Counted from the stretch's first letter, positions 51,088 to 59,443 are shown. The stretch is DNA of 64,000 nt from CADCVQ01 sp038260305 (GCA_038260305.1 JBBSNY010000005.1:122249-186248), one strand, 5' to 3'. A program made the numbers and translations. Notes: generated by a model from the letters alone, not told the origin.

Positions 51088-51489
51088 ATGCGAGTTCCCA
51101 AGCGGCTGGCCGGCTCGGCCGTCGCCGCGACGGCCCTGTTGGCGCTCAGCGCGCCGGCGATCGGCCACCAGACGGTCTCCGATCACGGCGTCGCCGTGAC
51201 GCTGCACGTGCTGCCCGACGACGAGCCCGTGGCGGGCAAGCCCGCCACGATCGTGGCCGTCGCCGTCAAGCCACCGAAGGGCGGCCGCTTCACGTTCGGC
51301 TCGTGCAGGTGCACAGTCAAGGTGACCACGGCCACGGGGCGCGTCCTGTTGCGCAAGCGGACCGGTAAGCGCACGAAGTTCACGTTCCCGACTCCGGCCG
51401 CCTACGAGATCACCTTCTCGGGCCGCTATCGCGCGAAGAACAAGAAGGTCAAGCGCTTCAGCGCGCCCTTCGCGATCCGCGCGTCCTGA
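51088..51489 (+). CDS. Exported beta-sandwich protein, YtkA-like
   Basis: The ATG at 51088 follows AGGAGG by 5 bases. The 133-residue protein has a signal peptide ending PAIG and a mature start HQTVSDHG, two His residues within seven. The rest is a small beta fold (VAVTLHVLPDDEPVAGKPATIVAVAVK, KVTTATGRVLLRKRTGK, AYEITFSGRYRAKNKKVK) like the YtkA/FixH-type copper-associated domains. It starts the plus-strand half of the copper cluster. A short hairpin at 51052-51071 lies just upstream of the ribosome-binding site. Confidence 0.7.
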   Translation: MRVPKRLAGSAVAATALLALSAPAIGHQTVSDHGVAVTLHVLPDDEPVAGKPATIVAVAVKPPKGGRFTFGSCRCTVKVTTATGRVLLRKRTGKRTKFTFPTPAAYEITFSGRYRAKNKKVKRFSAPFAIRAS

Positions 51490-51520
51490 CGCACCCACTC
51501 ATCAGAACAAGGACATCCCC

Positions 51521-52093
51521 ATGACCACTCGCCTCAAGTCCAAGGCCGCGCTCGCGGTCGCCGTCGCCGCCGGCGCCGCGCTCGCCATCCCGACCCTGTC
51601 CTCCGGCCACTCGACCGTGAGCGCACTGCAGCCGCAGGGCCCGTCGCTGACCGGAGCGCGCGGCACGTTCGTCGTGCGCTCGCCGAACGAGACCCCAAAG
51701 CAGAACACCTGGAAGATCGTCATGTACGTGCCGGCCGCGATCCAGGAGAGCTTCAGCGTCAAGCAGGACCCGAACTGGAAGATCCGCCTGGTCCGCGAGG
51801 ACACCGGCAAGAAGGGTGAGAGCGGGAGCGCCGTCCTCGCGATCAAGCGTGTCTCGTGGACGGCCCGCAACCGCAACGCCGAGATCGAGCCGGGGATGTT
51901 CGGCGAGTGGCCGGTGCGCTGGGTCAACCCGGTCGCCCCGACGAAGCTCTGCTTCGGGATCGCGCAGTACTACCGCAACTCCAACGGCAGCCGCAAGAGG
52001 TCCGAGATCGTCAACTGGACCGGCGATCCCGCCACGGCCGAGCACCCGCGCTCATGCATCGACGTCGTCGCATCGCCGCCGCCCGCGTCGTGA
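51521..52093 (+). CDS. Secreted YcnI/DUF1775-related protein without membrane anchor
   Basis: The 190-residue product has a signal peptide (AALAIPTLSSG) and a mature start HSTVSALQ. The core FVVRSPNETPKQNTWKIVMYVPAAIQESFSV and PNWKIRLVRED match the DUF1775 pattern (Glu in SPNE, Trp in PNWK). GMFGEWPVRWVNP and CFGIAQYYRNS are distinctive additions. There is no C-terminal membrane helix, so it is secreted or exported free, unlike its neighbours. Its stop lies 40 bases beyond the next gene's start. Confidence 0.8.
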   Translation: MTTRLKSKAALAVAVAAGAALAIPTLSSGHSTVSALQPQGPSLTGARGTFVVRSPNETPKQNTWKIVMYVPAAIQESFSVKQDPNWKIRLVREDTGKKGESGSAVLAIKRVSWTARNRNAEIEPGMFGEWPVRWVNPVAPTKLCFGIAQYYRNSNGSRKRSEIVNWTGDPATAEHPRSCIDVVASPPPAS

Positions 52094-52728
52094 CGGCGAC
52101 GGTCGCGCTCGGTGCCCTCATGGCGCCGGGCGCGGCCGCGCACGTCACCGTGCAGCCGACGGCCTCGCGGCCGGCGGATCTGCAGCGCTATCGCGTCATC
52201 GTCCCCAACGAGCAGGAGTCGGCGTCGACGACCGGCGTCCAGCTCAAGCTACCTCCGGGGATCACGTTCGCGCTCGTCGAGGCCGCGCCCGGGTGGAAGA
52301 CGAAGCTCGTGCACAGCGCCAGTGCGATCTCCGAGATCCGCTGGAGTGCCGGGCGCGTGCCGCCGGACGGCTACACGGAGCTGCACTTCATCGCCCGCAA
52401 CCCGGTCAAAGTCGGCTCGATCACGTGGAAGGCGCTGCAGGACTACTCCGACGGATCCGTCGTGCGCTGGATCGGCTCGGCGTCGTCGGACCATCCGGCT
52501 CCGGTCACGACGCTCAGCGAGGACGCCGTACCGGTCGATGTCGTCAGCACGCACGGTGAGTCCGTGGCACCGGCCTCAGGAGGCACGTCGCCGGCCGCAC
52601 CCGCGAAGGAGGGCGCCGCCGCGAAAGACTCCGGTCGCGACGGGCTGACGCTCGCTCTCGCGATCGCGGGCCTCGCGCTCGGCGCGGCGGCGCTGGGATT
52701 GGGGGTGCTGCGACGACCCCGCGCCTGA
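52054..52728 (+). CDS. YcnI/DUF1775-type copper-binding membrane protein
   Basis: The start is ATG 52054, overlapping the previous gene by 40 bases. The signal peptide ends AAA and the mature chain begins HVTVQPTAS, closely matching YcnI. The core has VIVPNEQESASTTGVQLKLPPG and APGWKTKLV with the conserved Glu and Trp, YTELHFIARNP and YSDGSVVRWIG. A linker with Ala/Gly and a C-terminal helix (LTLALAIAGLALGAAALGLG) anchor the 224-residue protein. It is the most canonical of the three YcnI-like proteins in this cluster. Confidence 0.93.
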   Translation: MHRRRRIAAARVVTATVALGALMAPGAAAHVTVQPTASRPADLQRYRVIVPNEQESASTTGVQLKLPPGITFALVEAAPGWKTKLVHSASAISEIRWSAGRVPPDGYTELHFIARNPVKVGSITWKALQDYSDGSVVRWIGSASSDHPAPVTTLSEDAVPVDVVSTHGESVAPASGGTSPAAPAKEGAAAKDSGRDGLTLALAIAGLALGAAALGLGVLRRPRA

Positions 52729-52822
52729 CGGATGCGACGCTAGGGCTCGGCGACCCGTCGGAGCTCGCGGCAGCTCAGCCGTTTCGGCATGCATTCCCTC
52801 GGTTACCGGAGCGCGGGGGCGG

Positions 52823-53032
52823 TCAGGCGTCGTGAGGCTTCCGTGCAGCGTCGGTCCGTCGGTGGCCGGAGACCCGAGCTGGTCGGCAGCTCGAGCGGCT
52901 GCCGAGAGCGACGCCGACGCCGGCGCCGCATGCGATCCCGACGGCCACTCCCAGCCCCGGGGCGCTGGCTGCGGCGATCGCGCCGATGATGCAGCCGGCA
53001 AGTACGTAGAGATAGAGCCTGTAGCGGTCCAT
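52823..53032 (-). CDS. Small Gly-rich membrane protein
   Basis: The 69-residue product starts at ATG 53032, with AGGAGG 6 bases upstream. The hydrophobic part RLYLYVLAGCIIGAIAAASAPGLGVAVGIACGAGVGVALGS could form one or two helices with GxxxG-type packing, and the tail is basic and His-rich. No family is recognised; it may be a short helical membrane modulator. It converges on the YcnI-like gene. Confidence 0.6.
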   Translation of the reverse strand: MDRYRLYLYVLAGCIIGAIAAASAPGLGVAVGIACGAGVGVALGSRSSCRPARVSGHRRTDAARKPHDA

Positions 53033-53161
53033 GAGGATCCTCCTCATCGGTCGGACGGTCGATCGAAATCGACAGGTCGCCGCTGTTCTACCCGTTGGGC
53101 GCGGATCCAAAGGTGACGGCGAGCCGGTGCCGGGCGCCCGCTGCGCTGGGAGACTGAGCCG

Positions 53162-53728
53162 ATGGATCGCACTCGGGGCTTGGCGCTCGTCGTCTACCTC
53201 GTGTTGATCGGGTCGCTCGCAACGCCGTTGTACGATCCGCTGTCAGCCGGGCGCGACAATTCGTGGGCCCTGCTCATGCTGCACGTCGGCGCCCATCTGG
53301 GAATCGGGGCCGCCGTTCGCCGCGGATGGGTGCTGGCGTTGCCGATCGCGGTGGTGACGACGGGGTTCGTCGTCGGTGGCGCCGCCGGGTCGGCGTGGCT
53401 GATCGTCGTGTTCGGCACGCCCCTGCTCGTCGGCGCCACGGCGCTCGGCTGGCTGCTCGGCCGGCGCCTCGAACGCCGTGCGGCGCCGGCCGCGGCGGCG
53501 GCCTTCGTCATCGCGCTGACGCCGCCGGCGTGGCCGCCTCGGAGACGGCGCGGCGCGAGCCGCACGTCAGCGCGCGCGAGCAGCGCGCGCTCCCCACGAC
53601 GGCCTATGCCCTCGTCCAGGACCTGTGCTTCCGGACTGGCCCGCGCTCCAGCCGCGCCTTTGCCGCGAATGTCGAGGCCGGCCGGCGGCGAGCGCGGCGC
53701 CAGTTCGACGCGCTTGAGCACAGCCTGA
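53162..53728 (+). CDS. Hypothetical membrane protein; 3' part shifted relative to the next coding frame
   Basis: The ATG at 53162 follows GGGAG by 9 bases. Residues 1 to about 122 form three to four hydrophobic helices (LALVVYLVLIGSLATP, LLMLHVGAHLGIGAAV, ALPIAVVTTGFVVGGAAGSAWLIVVFGTPLLVGATALGWLLG). From about 53530 on, the frame encodes only a Ser/Arg/Pro-rich stretch, while a different frame shows a well-formed coding sequence. The gene may end by frameshift, or the true 3' end may lie near 53530. I give the full frame with this caution. Confidence 0.5.
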   Translation: MDRTRGLALVVYLVLIGSLATPLYDPLSAGRDNSWALLMLHVGAHLGIGAAVRRGWVLALPIAVVTTGFVVGGAAGSAWLIVVFGTPLLVGATALGWLLGRRLERRAAPAAAAAFVIALTPPAWPPRRRRGASRTSARASSARSPRRPMPSSRTCASGLARAPAAPLPRMSRPAGGERGASSTRLSTA

Positions 53729-53862
53729 GGACCCATCCGCACGCGGTCGTGACCACGCGCTTCACCCCCTCCGACGCACCCGGGACCGAGAAGCAGGATC
53801 TGACCGTGCGCGAGCTCGCCGCGACCCACGTCGACGGCGCCGCGCTCGACGGTCCGGCCTGA
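53530..53862 (+). CDS. Hypothetical soluble protein overlapping the preceding membrane gene
   Basis: Starting at GTG 53530, this frame (110 residues) keeps the high third-position GC expected for coding sequence here, including REQRALPTTAYALVQDLCFRT, FAANVEAGRRRARRQFDALEHSL and VVTTRFTPSDAPGTEKQDLTVREL. It overlaps the shifted end of the membrane gene by about 200 bases. It may be a separate coupled gene or the frameshifted C-terminus of a longer protein. Function is unknown. Confidence 0.55.
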   Translation: MAASETARREPHVSAREQRALPTTAYALVQDLCFRTGPRSSRAFAANVEAGRRRARRQFDALEHSLRTHPHAVVTTRFTPSDAPGTEKQDLTVRELAATHVDGAALDGPA

Positions 53863-53961
53863 CGAACCACGACGTCTCATCAGTGGGTACGCCGGGACAG
53901 GCCTTCGGCAGCGTGAGATCGCTCTCGGCGGGCTCGTGGTCGCAGCGTCCGGCGGGGACGC

Positions 53962-54924
53962 CTACGGCTCGTTCGGCGACGGGTTCGCGTTCGCCTCGCG
54001 GCGCTCGGCGGCGCCCTCGGGGTCGCGGCGGTCGCCGATCAGCGATGCGCCGATGCCGACCGCGAAGGCAACGAAGACGAACACGAGGCTGAGGAGCGGA
54101 CCGATCCGGACCCATTCCTCGATCAGGAGCTTGACCGCGACGAGCGCGAGCACGAAGGCGATCGTCTCGTCGAGGTAGCGGAAGCGCTTGATCAGGCCCT
54201 CGACGAGCACGAACAGCGCCCGCAGGCCGACGAGCGCGAAGACGTTGCCGGCCCAGATGATGAGCGGGTCGCGCGTGATCGCGAACGCCGCCGGGATCGA
54301 GTCGACGGCGAACGCCAGGTCGGCCGCCACGATCGCAGCGAGGCAGAGGAAGATGGGCGTGACGTGGCGACGGCCGTCCTCGCGCACGAACCAGTGGCCC
54401 GCGCGGAAGCCGTCGGTGACCGGGAAGACGCGGCGCACGCCGCGCACGACGAGGTTCTTGCCGGGGTCGACCTCGTCCCCCACCCCGCGGTAGATGCGGT
54501 AGGCGAGCACGAGCAGCAGGACGCCGAGCAGGTACAGCACGACGTGGAAGCGCTCGATCAGCGCGGTCCCGCCGAGGATCGCGAGCCCACGCAGCACGAG
54601 CGCCGCGATGATGCCCCAGAACAACAGCCGTGCGCGATGCGCGTGCGGCACGCCGAAGTACGCGAACAGCAGGATGAAGACGAACAGGTTGTCGAGCGAC
54701 AGCGAGCGCTCGATGAGATAGACGGTGAGGTAGTTGACGCCGTCCCCGGAGCCGTTGAGTGCGAGCACGACGGCGGTGACCGCGAGGCCGAGCACGAGCC
54801 AGCCCAGCGACCAGACGACGCTCTCGCGGAAGGTCGCCTCGCGATCGTGAGCGAAGAAGCGCACGTCGACCGCGAGCAGCATGACGAGGACGACGACGAG
54901 CCCTCCGAACTCGGCGAGCTCCAT
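53962..54924 (-). CDS. TerC/Alx-family membrane protein
   Basis: The 320-residue protein has seven or more helices and the two family acidic motifs: LSLDNLFVFILLFAYF and the AFAVDSIPAAFAI repeat, typical of TerC/Alx manganese or tellurite-resistance proteins. An ATL-type loop (RVFPVTDGFRAGHWFVREDG) lies between them. It follows the Ca2+/H+ antiporter gene by 20 bases, so the two are co-transcribed. Recent work on related proteins suggests metal export or metal loading of exported proteins; this is family knowledge, not visible here. Confidence 0.93.
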   Translation of the reverse strand: MELAEFGGLVVVLVMLLAVDVRFFAHDREATFRESVVWSLGWLVLGLAVTAVVLALNGSGDGVNYLTVYLIERSLSLDNLFVFILLFAYFGVPHAHRARLLFWGIIAALVLRGLAILGGTALIERFHVVLYLLGVLLLVLAYRIYRGVGDEVDPGKNLVVRGVRRVFPVTDGFRAGHWFVREDGRRHVTPIFLCLAAIVAADLAFAVDSIPAAFAITRDPLIIWAGNVFALVGLRALFVLVEGLIKRFRYLDETIAFVLALVAVKLLIEEWVRIGPLLSLVFVFVAFAVGIGASLIGDRRDPEGAAERREANANPSPNEP

Positions 54925-54944
54925 CTAGTGGCCCGTCCTGCCCA

Positions 54945-56096
54945 CTACGCGTAGAAGAAGACGACGCCGAGCACGGCGTAGACCGCGAGGAGCTGCATGC
55001 CCTCGTACCACGTCGACTCGCCGTCGCTCGTGACGTGGTTGGCGATCAGGATCGCTAGCAGGATCGCTCCGAGCTCGAAGCCGTTGAAGACGAGCGACAT
55101 CGGGTTCGGACCGACGAAGAACGAGACGATCACGAGCACCGGCGCCACGAACAGCGCGATCTGCGCGCTCGAGCCGATCGCGATGTTGACGGCGAGGTCC
55201 ATCTTGTCGCGCATCGCGAAGTAGATCGCGACCCAGTGCTCCGCGGCGTTGCCGACGATCGCGACGACGATCAGGCCGACGAAGAACTCGCTCAGGCCGA
55301 TCGCGTGCGACGCCTCGGAGATCGAGCCCACGAGGATCTCGGACATGACGCCGACCGCGACGCCGGCGCCGGCGAGCGTCAGCGCCGAGCGCTTCACGCT
55401 CCACGGCTCGTCGAGGTGCTCGTCGGCCTCGGACGTCGGGTTGAAGAGCGCGCGGTGCGAGCGCAGCGAGAACACGAGGCCGCCGGCGTAGGACGCCAGC
55501 AGGATGAACGAGACGATCAGCGACATCTGCTCGAGATCCGAGCCGAAGTCCACCCGCTCCTCGCCGACCTTCGGCAGGCCGCCGCCCGCGACGAGCTGGT
55601 AGATCGTCGGCATCACGAGCGCGACGGCGGCGAGCAACAGCATCGAGGACTGCACCGAGGCCGCGGTGGCGCTGAACGTCTGGCGCTCGCGCTTCAGCCC
55701 GCCGATCAGCATCGCGGCGCCCATCACGAGCAGGACGTTGCCGAGCACCGAGCCGATCAGCGACGCCTTGACGACCTCCTGCAGGCCCTTGTTGAGCGCG
55801 AAGAAGGCGATGATGAGCTCCGGCGCGTTGCCGAACGTGACATTCAAGAAGCCGCCGATGCCCGGCCCGGCACGATGGGCGAGCTCCTCGGTCGCGCGGC
55901 CCATGAGCGCCGCCGTCGGGATCACGCCGGCGGCCGCGGCGCCGAAGATCAGCGTCGCCTCGGCGTGCGCGAACTCGAGCATGATGGCGATCGGGATGAA
56001 GGGGACGAGCAGGTACGGCCAGCCGGCGCCCGACAGCAGGAAGCGGCGCGCGGCGGCGATCCCGCGCGGCGCGGCGGCGCGGTCGGGGTCAGCCAC
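54945..56096 (-). CDS. Calcium/proton antiporter (CaCA family, Cax type)
   Basis: The GTG at 56096 gives a 383-residue protein with eleven helices and the two alpha-repeat signatures: GGFLNVTFGNAPELIIAFFALN and IVAIVGNAAEHWVAIYFAM. The acidic loop between helices 6 and 7 (NPTSEADEHLDEPWS) is short. It exchanges cytosolic Ca2+ for protons. Its start overlaps the end of the aldo/keto-like gene by 8 bases, and terC follows by 20 bases. Confidence 0.94.
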   Translation of the reverse strand: MADPDRAAAPRGIAAARRFLLSGAGWPYLLVPFIPIAIMLEFAHAEATLIFGAAAAGVIPTAALMGRATEELAHRAGPGIGGFLNVTFGNAPELIIAFFALNKGLQEVVKASLIGSVLGNVLLVMGAAMLIGGLKRERQTFSATAASVQSSMLLLAAVALVMPTIYQLVAGGGLPKVGEERVDFGSDLEQMSLIVSFILLASYAGGLVFSLRSHRALFNPTSEADEHLDEPWSVKRSALTLAGAGVAVGVMSEILVGSISEASHAIGLSEFFVGLIVVAIVGNAAEHWVAIYFAMRDKMDLAVNIAIGSSAQIALFVAPVLVIVSFFVGPNPMSLVFNGFELGAILLAILIANHVTSDGESTWYEGMQLLAVYAVLGVVFFYA

Positions 56097-57228
56097 GAGC
56101 GCTGCTGAGCTGACGCAGGTCGCGTTCGGGCTCGATGCCCCAGCGCTGCGCGACCTCGTCGAGCCGAGCGTCCATGCTCCAGCGGTCAGGACGCGGATCG
56201 CCCTCGTGGTCCGGTCCGGCGCCCTTGAGCGCCATCGAGCCCGTGTTGTCGCCGATCGCGCGGATCTGCGCGACCTCGTCGGCGTCGAGCGTCACCTGGG
56301 ACGGCGTGGCGAGCAGCTCGGCGCGCTTCTCCTCGATCGGGCGGCCGCCCGGCTCCTGGATCAGCGTCGGGACGACGCAGGCGACGGGCTCGTGCGCGAG
56401 GCACCACTGCGCAGCGAACTGCATGGTCGTGAGGCCGTGGCGCTCGGCGATCGGCCGCAGCTTCTCGAGCTTCTCGATGCCGATGTCGACCCAGCCCTTC
56501 GGGCGGTACAGGCGGTGGTCGCGCGGGGCGAACTCATGGCCGGGCCGGACGTCGTCCCAGAACATGCCGCCGTAGTCGACGACGCGCGTGATGACCTGGA
56601 CGTCATACTCGGATGCCGCAGCGAGGCACAGCTCGCCGGGCCACGGCTCGAGCGGGTTGAGGATCACCATCGCCCAGTCGACGAGCTCGCCGAAGCGCTC
56701 GAGGCAGTCGATGACGTCGAGCGTGAACCCGTTCGCCGGCCCGGGCGCGACGCCGAGGCTGTGCGCGAGGCCGTCGTCGCGGACCGCGCGCAGCGCCTCC
56801 CAGACGAGCTCGGAGGTGTAGCCCGTGCGATCGGGGTTGTGCAACAGCAGGACGTCGAAGGCGTCGACACCGAGGCGCTGCAGGCTGCGCTCGGTCGCCA
56901 TGCGCACGTAGTCGGCGTACTCGTCGGGCGCGCGCAGCGCCGGGTCCGTGAAGCGCGGAAAGCCCTTCGCGCCGTCGCGCTCGGCGGTGTAGAAGTCGTG
57001 CCCGATCGCGCCGATCAGGCTGTAGTCGGCGCGATCGACGCCGCGCAGCGCGCGGCCGAGCAGCACGTCGGCCTCGCCGGAGCCGTAGGCGTCGGCGGTC
57101 AGCAGCGTGTCGAGGCCGTCGCCGGGGCGCAGCAGCGCCTCCAGTCGCGCCTCGTCGATCGGCTCCCCGAAGTGCAGGTAGCGGCCGCCGCTCCACGTGC
57201 CGATCGCGGTGTGGGACGGTGGGCGCAT
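56089..57228 (-). CDS. Aldo/keto reductase-like protein with altered active-site residues
   Basis: The 379-residue product (ATG 57228) has the AKR barrel: GTWSGGRYLHFG, TADAYGSGEADVLLGRAL, LGVDAFDVLLLHNPDR with the active-site His, and WVDIGIEKLEKLRPIAERHG. In the usual DTAxxYG motif the catalytic Asp is replaced (LTADAYG), while Tyr is kept, and the usual Lys strand is not evident. It may be a catalytically changed or sugar-dehydrogenase-like member. It is the first gene of the operon leading to the antiporter and TerC. Confidence 0.78.
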   Translation of the reverse strand: MRPPSHTAIGTWSGGRYLHFGEPIDEARLEALLRPGDGLDTLLTADAYGSGEADVLLGRALRGVDRADYSLIGAIGHDFYTAERDGAKGFPRFTDPALRAPDEYADYVRMATERSLQRLGVDAFDVLLLHNPDRTGYTSELVWEALRAVRDDGLAHSLGVAPGPANGFTLDVIDCLERFGELVDWAMVILNPLEPWPGELCLAAASEYDVQVITRVVDYGGMFWDDVRPGHEFAPRDHRLYRPKGWVDIGIEKLEKLRPIAERHGLTTMQFAAQWCLAHEPVACVVPTLIQEPGGRPIEEKRAELLATPSQVTLDADEVAQIRAIGDNTGSMALKGAGPDHEGDPRPDRWSMDARLDEVAQRWGIEPERDLRQLSSARG

Positions 57229-57310
57229 CGCCACAGGGTATTGGGCGCGGGCGGTGGTTGGGCCCCAGCTGACTGCAACGTCACCTGCAGTGCCAGGCAT
57301 GCTCGCGACC

Positions 57311-57316
57311 TAGCAT
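57311..57316 (+). promoter_or_regulatory. -10 box (TAGCAT) of the gene at 57324
   Basis: TAGCAT fits TANNNT and ends 7 bases before the GTG at 57324; a GTG at 57318 would lie only one base away, so 57324 is the more likely start. The transcript may be leaderless. Confidence 0.4.
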
Positions 57317-57323
57317 CGTGGTC

Positions 57324-58922
57324 GTGCGCCGAACCCCCACCGCGGGGCTCGCGCTGGCGCTGTCGGCGCTGGTGCTCGCCCCCACCGCATCGGCCTCCCC
57401 GGTCCTGACGCTGCGCCACGACGGCAGCGCGTTTCAGCGCGATGATCCCTACCTGCCGGCCGCCGCAGACCTTCCGCCCGCGCCGCGAAACCACGCCGCC
57501 CGCGCCGTGCCACACGCGTCGTCGCGGGTCGCCGCCGCACGCGGGCCGAGCGCGCGCGCCGCCCGCGCCGCGAAGCGCACGCTGCGCGGCGAGCTTGCCC
57601 GCATGCTCGCCGCCGGCGCGATCGACCAGGTGACGTTCGACGCCCGCGCGGCGACGTACGCCGACGCGCGCCGGTTGCTGCGCAAGCTCCACGGGACGCG
57701 TCGCTCGGCGCTCGGGGCGGTCATCACCAACCTCGATCAGGTCGCCGCGCGCGGCGACCTGACGGTCTCGCGACTGCCCGAGCTGTTCGAGACGCTCGCC
57801 CGTAACCGCCAGTGGTGGGCGAACGGGCCGCTGCTGCGCTACGGCCAGCGCGTGAGCTTCCGCGGCAGCCCGCTCGTCTGGCAGTACTACACCGGCGAGG
57901 GGCTGCAGATCCAATGGCTCGGCACGTTCGGCAAGGCGAACGCGCTGTGGTCGGTCAAGACCCACGACGCCGAGCTGCGCACGCTGCTCGACGCGGCGCT
58001 CGCGCTCGCAGCCCAGCGCGCCGGCGGGATCGCCTGGGAGTACCTCTTCGACTTCGACGGCGGACGCCCGCCGTGGGCCAGCGGCCTCGCGCAGGGCACC
58101 GGCATCCAGGCCCTGTCGCGCGCGGCGGTGCGCCTCGACGAGCCGCACTACTTCGAGGCCGCGCGCTCGGCGCTCGGCATCTTCCGCACGGCGCCGCCGA
58201 GCGGCGTGCGGGTCCCCACCGCGCATGGCGCGCACTACCTGATCTACTCGTTCGCGCCGCGGATGCGCGTATTGAACGCGTTCACGCAGGCGCTCAACGG
58301 CCTGCACGACTTCGCCGCGATGGCCAACGACGCCGAGGGCCGCGCGCTGTTCGCCGCCGGCGAGAGCGAGCTGCGCGTCGCCCTGCCGGCCTACGACACA
58401 GGCGCCTGGTCGCGCTACTCGCTGCACGAGGAGGCCGACCTCAGCTACCACAAGCTCGCGCGCGACTTCCTCGTCAGCCTTTGCACGCGCCTGCGCGAGG
58501 ACGCGGCGCGTGGCGTCGCGGCACCGGGCTCGGACACGACGGGCGGGGCGACCCCCGGCGTCGCGCCGGCGGCGCCCGCATCGGTTGTCGATCCGGCCGC
58601 GTACTGCGACGCCGCCAAGCGCTGGACGGAGTACCTCGAGCAGCCGCCGGTCGTGCGCCTGGTGTCCGAACGCGCCCGCGCCGGCAAGCCGGCCGCCATC
58701 AAGCTGACGATCTCCAAGCCCGCCTACGTCAAGCTCGCCGTGCTGCGCGGCTCGAAGACGGTGACGGTCATCAACGCCCGCCTGCAGAGCGGGCGGCGGA
58801 CGCTGCGCTGGTCGCGCCCGCGGGCGGCCGCGGACTACGCCGTCATGCTGCGCGCGACCGACCTCGCCGGCAACGTCGGCTCCTCGAAGGGCGAGCTCGA
58901 GGTGCTGAAGGCGCACAGGTAG
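57324..58922 (+). CDS. Exported D-glucuronyl C5-epimerase-like protein
   Basis: I chose GTG 57324 from the promoter spacing. The 532-residue protein has a signal peptide (LALALSALVLAPTASA), an Ala/Arg-rich segment, and a C5-epimerase C-terminal-type domain: GSPLVWQYYTGEGLQIQWLGTFGKAN, WASGLAQGTGIQALSRA, VLNAFTQALNGLHDFA and PAYDTGAWSRYSLHEEADLSYHKLARDFLVSL. It ends with a beta-sandwich-like part (KLTISKPAYVKLAVLRGSK). It may act on uronic-acid polymers at the cell surface; the domain resemblance is good, the substrate unknown. Confidence 0.78.
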   Translation: MRRTPTAGLALALSALVLAPTASASPVLTLRHDGSAFQRDDPYLPAAADLPPAPRNHAARAVPHASSRVAAARGPSARAARAAKRTLRGELARMLAAGAIDQVTFDARAATYADARRLLRKLHGTRRSALGAVITNLDQVAARGDLTVSRLPELFETLARNRQWWANGPLLRYGQRVSFRGSPLVWQYYTGEGLQIQWLGTFGKANALWSVKTHDAELRTLLDAALALAAQRAGGIAWEYLFDFDGGRPPWASGLAQGTGIQALSRAAVRLDEPHYFEAARSALGIFRTAPPSGVRVPTAHGAHYLIYSFAPRMRVLNAFTQALNGLHDFAAMANDAEGRALFAAGESELRVALPAYDTGAWSRYSLHEEADLSYHKLARDFLVSLCTRLREDAARGVAAPGSDTTGGATPGVAPAAPASVVDPAAYCDAAKRWTEYLEQPPVVRLVSERARAGKPAAIKLTISKPAYVKLAVLRGSKTVTVINARLQSGRRTLRWSRPRAAADYAVMLRATDLAGNVGSSKGELEVLKAHR

Positions 58923-58963
58923 GCGATTGGCGCCGACCCGGCCGTGCGGTCTCCGGGCGCGCG

Positions 58964-58969
58964 TACAAT
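58964..58969 (+). promoter_or_regulatory. -10 box (TACAAT) of the EVE-domain gene
   Basis: TACAAT, a near-consensus -10 hexamer, ends 6 bases before the ATG at 58976 and there is no Shine-Dalgarno sequence. This is the clearest leaderless-type promoter in the window. Confidence 0.65.
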
Positions 58970-58975
58970 CGCCCG

Positions 58976-59443
58976 ATGGCCGACGCCCAGCCCCGCACGT
59001 GGGTCCTCACGAGCTCGCCCGACAACCACGTCGCCACCGCCGCGCACGACTTCGCGGTGATCGGCATCAAGGAGCGAAACCGCGCCCGGGCGCTGCAGAT
59101 GGAGCCCGGCGACCGGATCGTGTTGTACCTGACGAAGGTCATGCGCTTCGCCGCCGCGATCCGCATCACCGGCGAGCTGTACGAGGACCGCGCGAAGATC
59201 TGGCCGGGCAAGCCGGGCAAGGCCGACGCCTACCCGTGGCGCTTCGCGACGGAGCCCGAGCTCGTCCTCGAGGAGCCGCAGTGGCTCACGGCGGAGTCGT
59301 TCAAGGACGATCTCGAGCACATCCTGAAGTGGCCGTCCGAGCACTGGAAGCTCGCGTTCCAGGGCCAGCTGCGCACGGTCTCCGAGGCCGATGCCGCGCT
59401 GCTCATGGACCGCATGCGCGCTGCGGTCGGCGCCCCGGCGTGA
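58976..59443 (+). CDS. EVE-domain protein (PUA-like fold)
   Basis: The 155-residue protein fits the EVE/PUA-like domain: RTWVLTSSPDNHVATAAHDFAVIGIKERNRARALQMEPGDRIVLYLTKVMRFAAAIRITG, then YPWRFATEPELVLEE and HWKLAFQGQL. EVE domains resemble YTH domains and may bind modified nucleotides in DNA or RNA. The stop overlaps the next gene's start in GTGA. Whether it reads DNA modifications cannot be told without a partner methylase or nuclease, and none is adjacent. Confidence 0.88.
   Translation: MADAQPRTWVLTSSPDNHVATAAHDFAVIGIKERNRARALQMEPGDRIVLYLTKVMRFAAAIRITGELYEDRAKIWPGKPGKADAYPWRFATEPELVLEEPQWLTAESFKDDLEHILKWPSEHWKLAFQGQLRTVSEADAALLMDRMRAAVGAPA

Noticed and set aside
54925..54944. Manganese (yybP-ykoY) riboswitch before terC
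   Set aside because: Only 20 bases separate terC from the preceding antiporter gene, too few for the aptamer.
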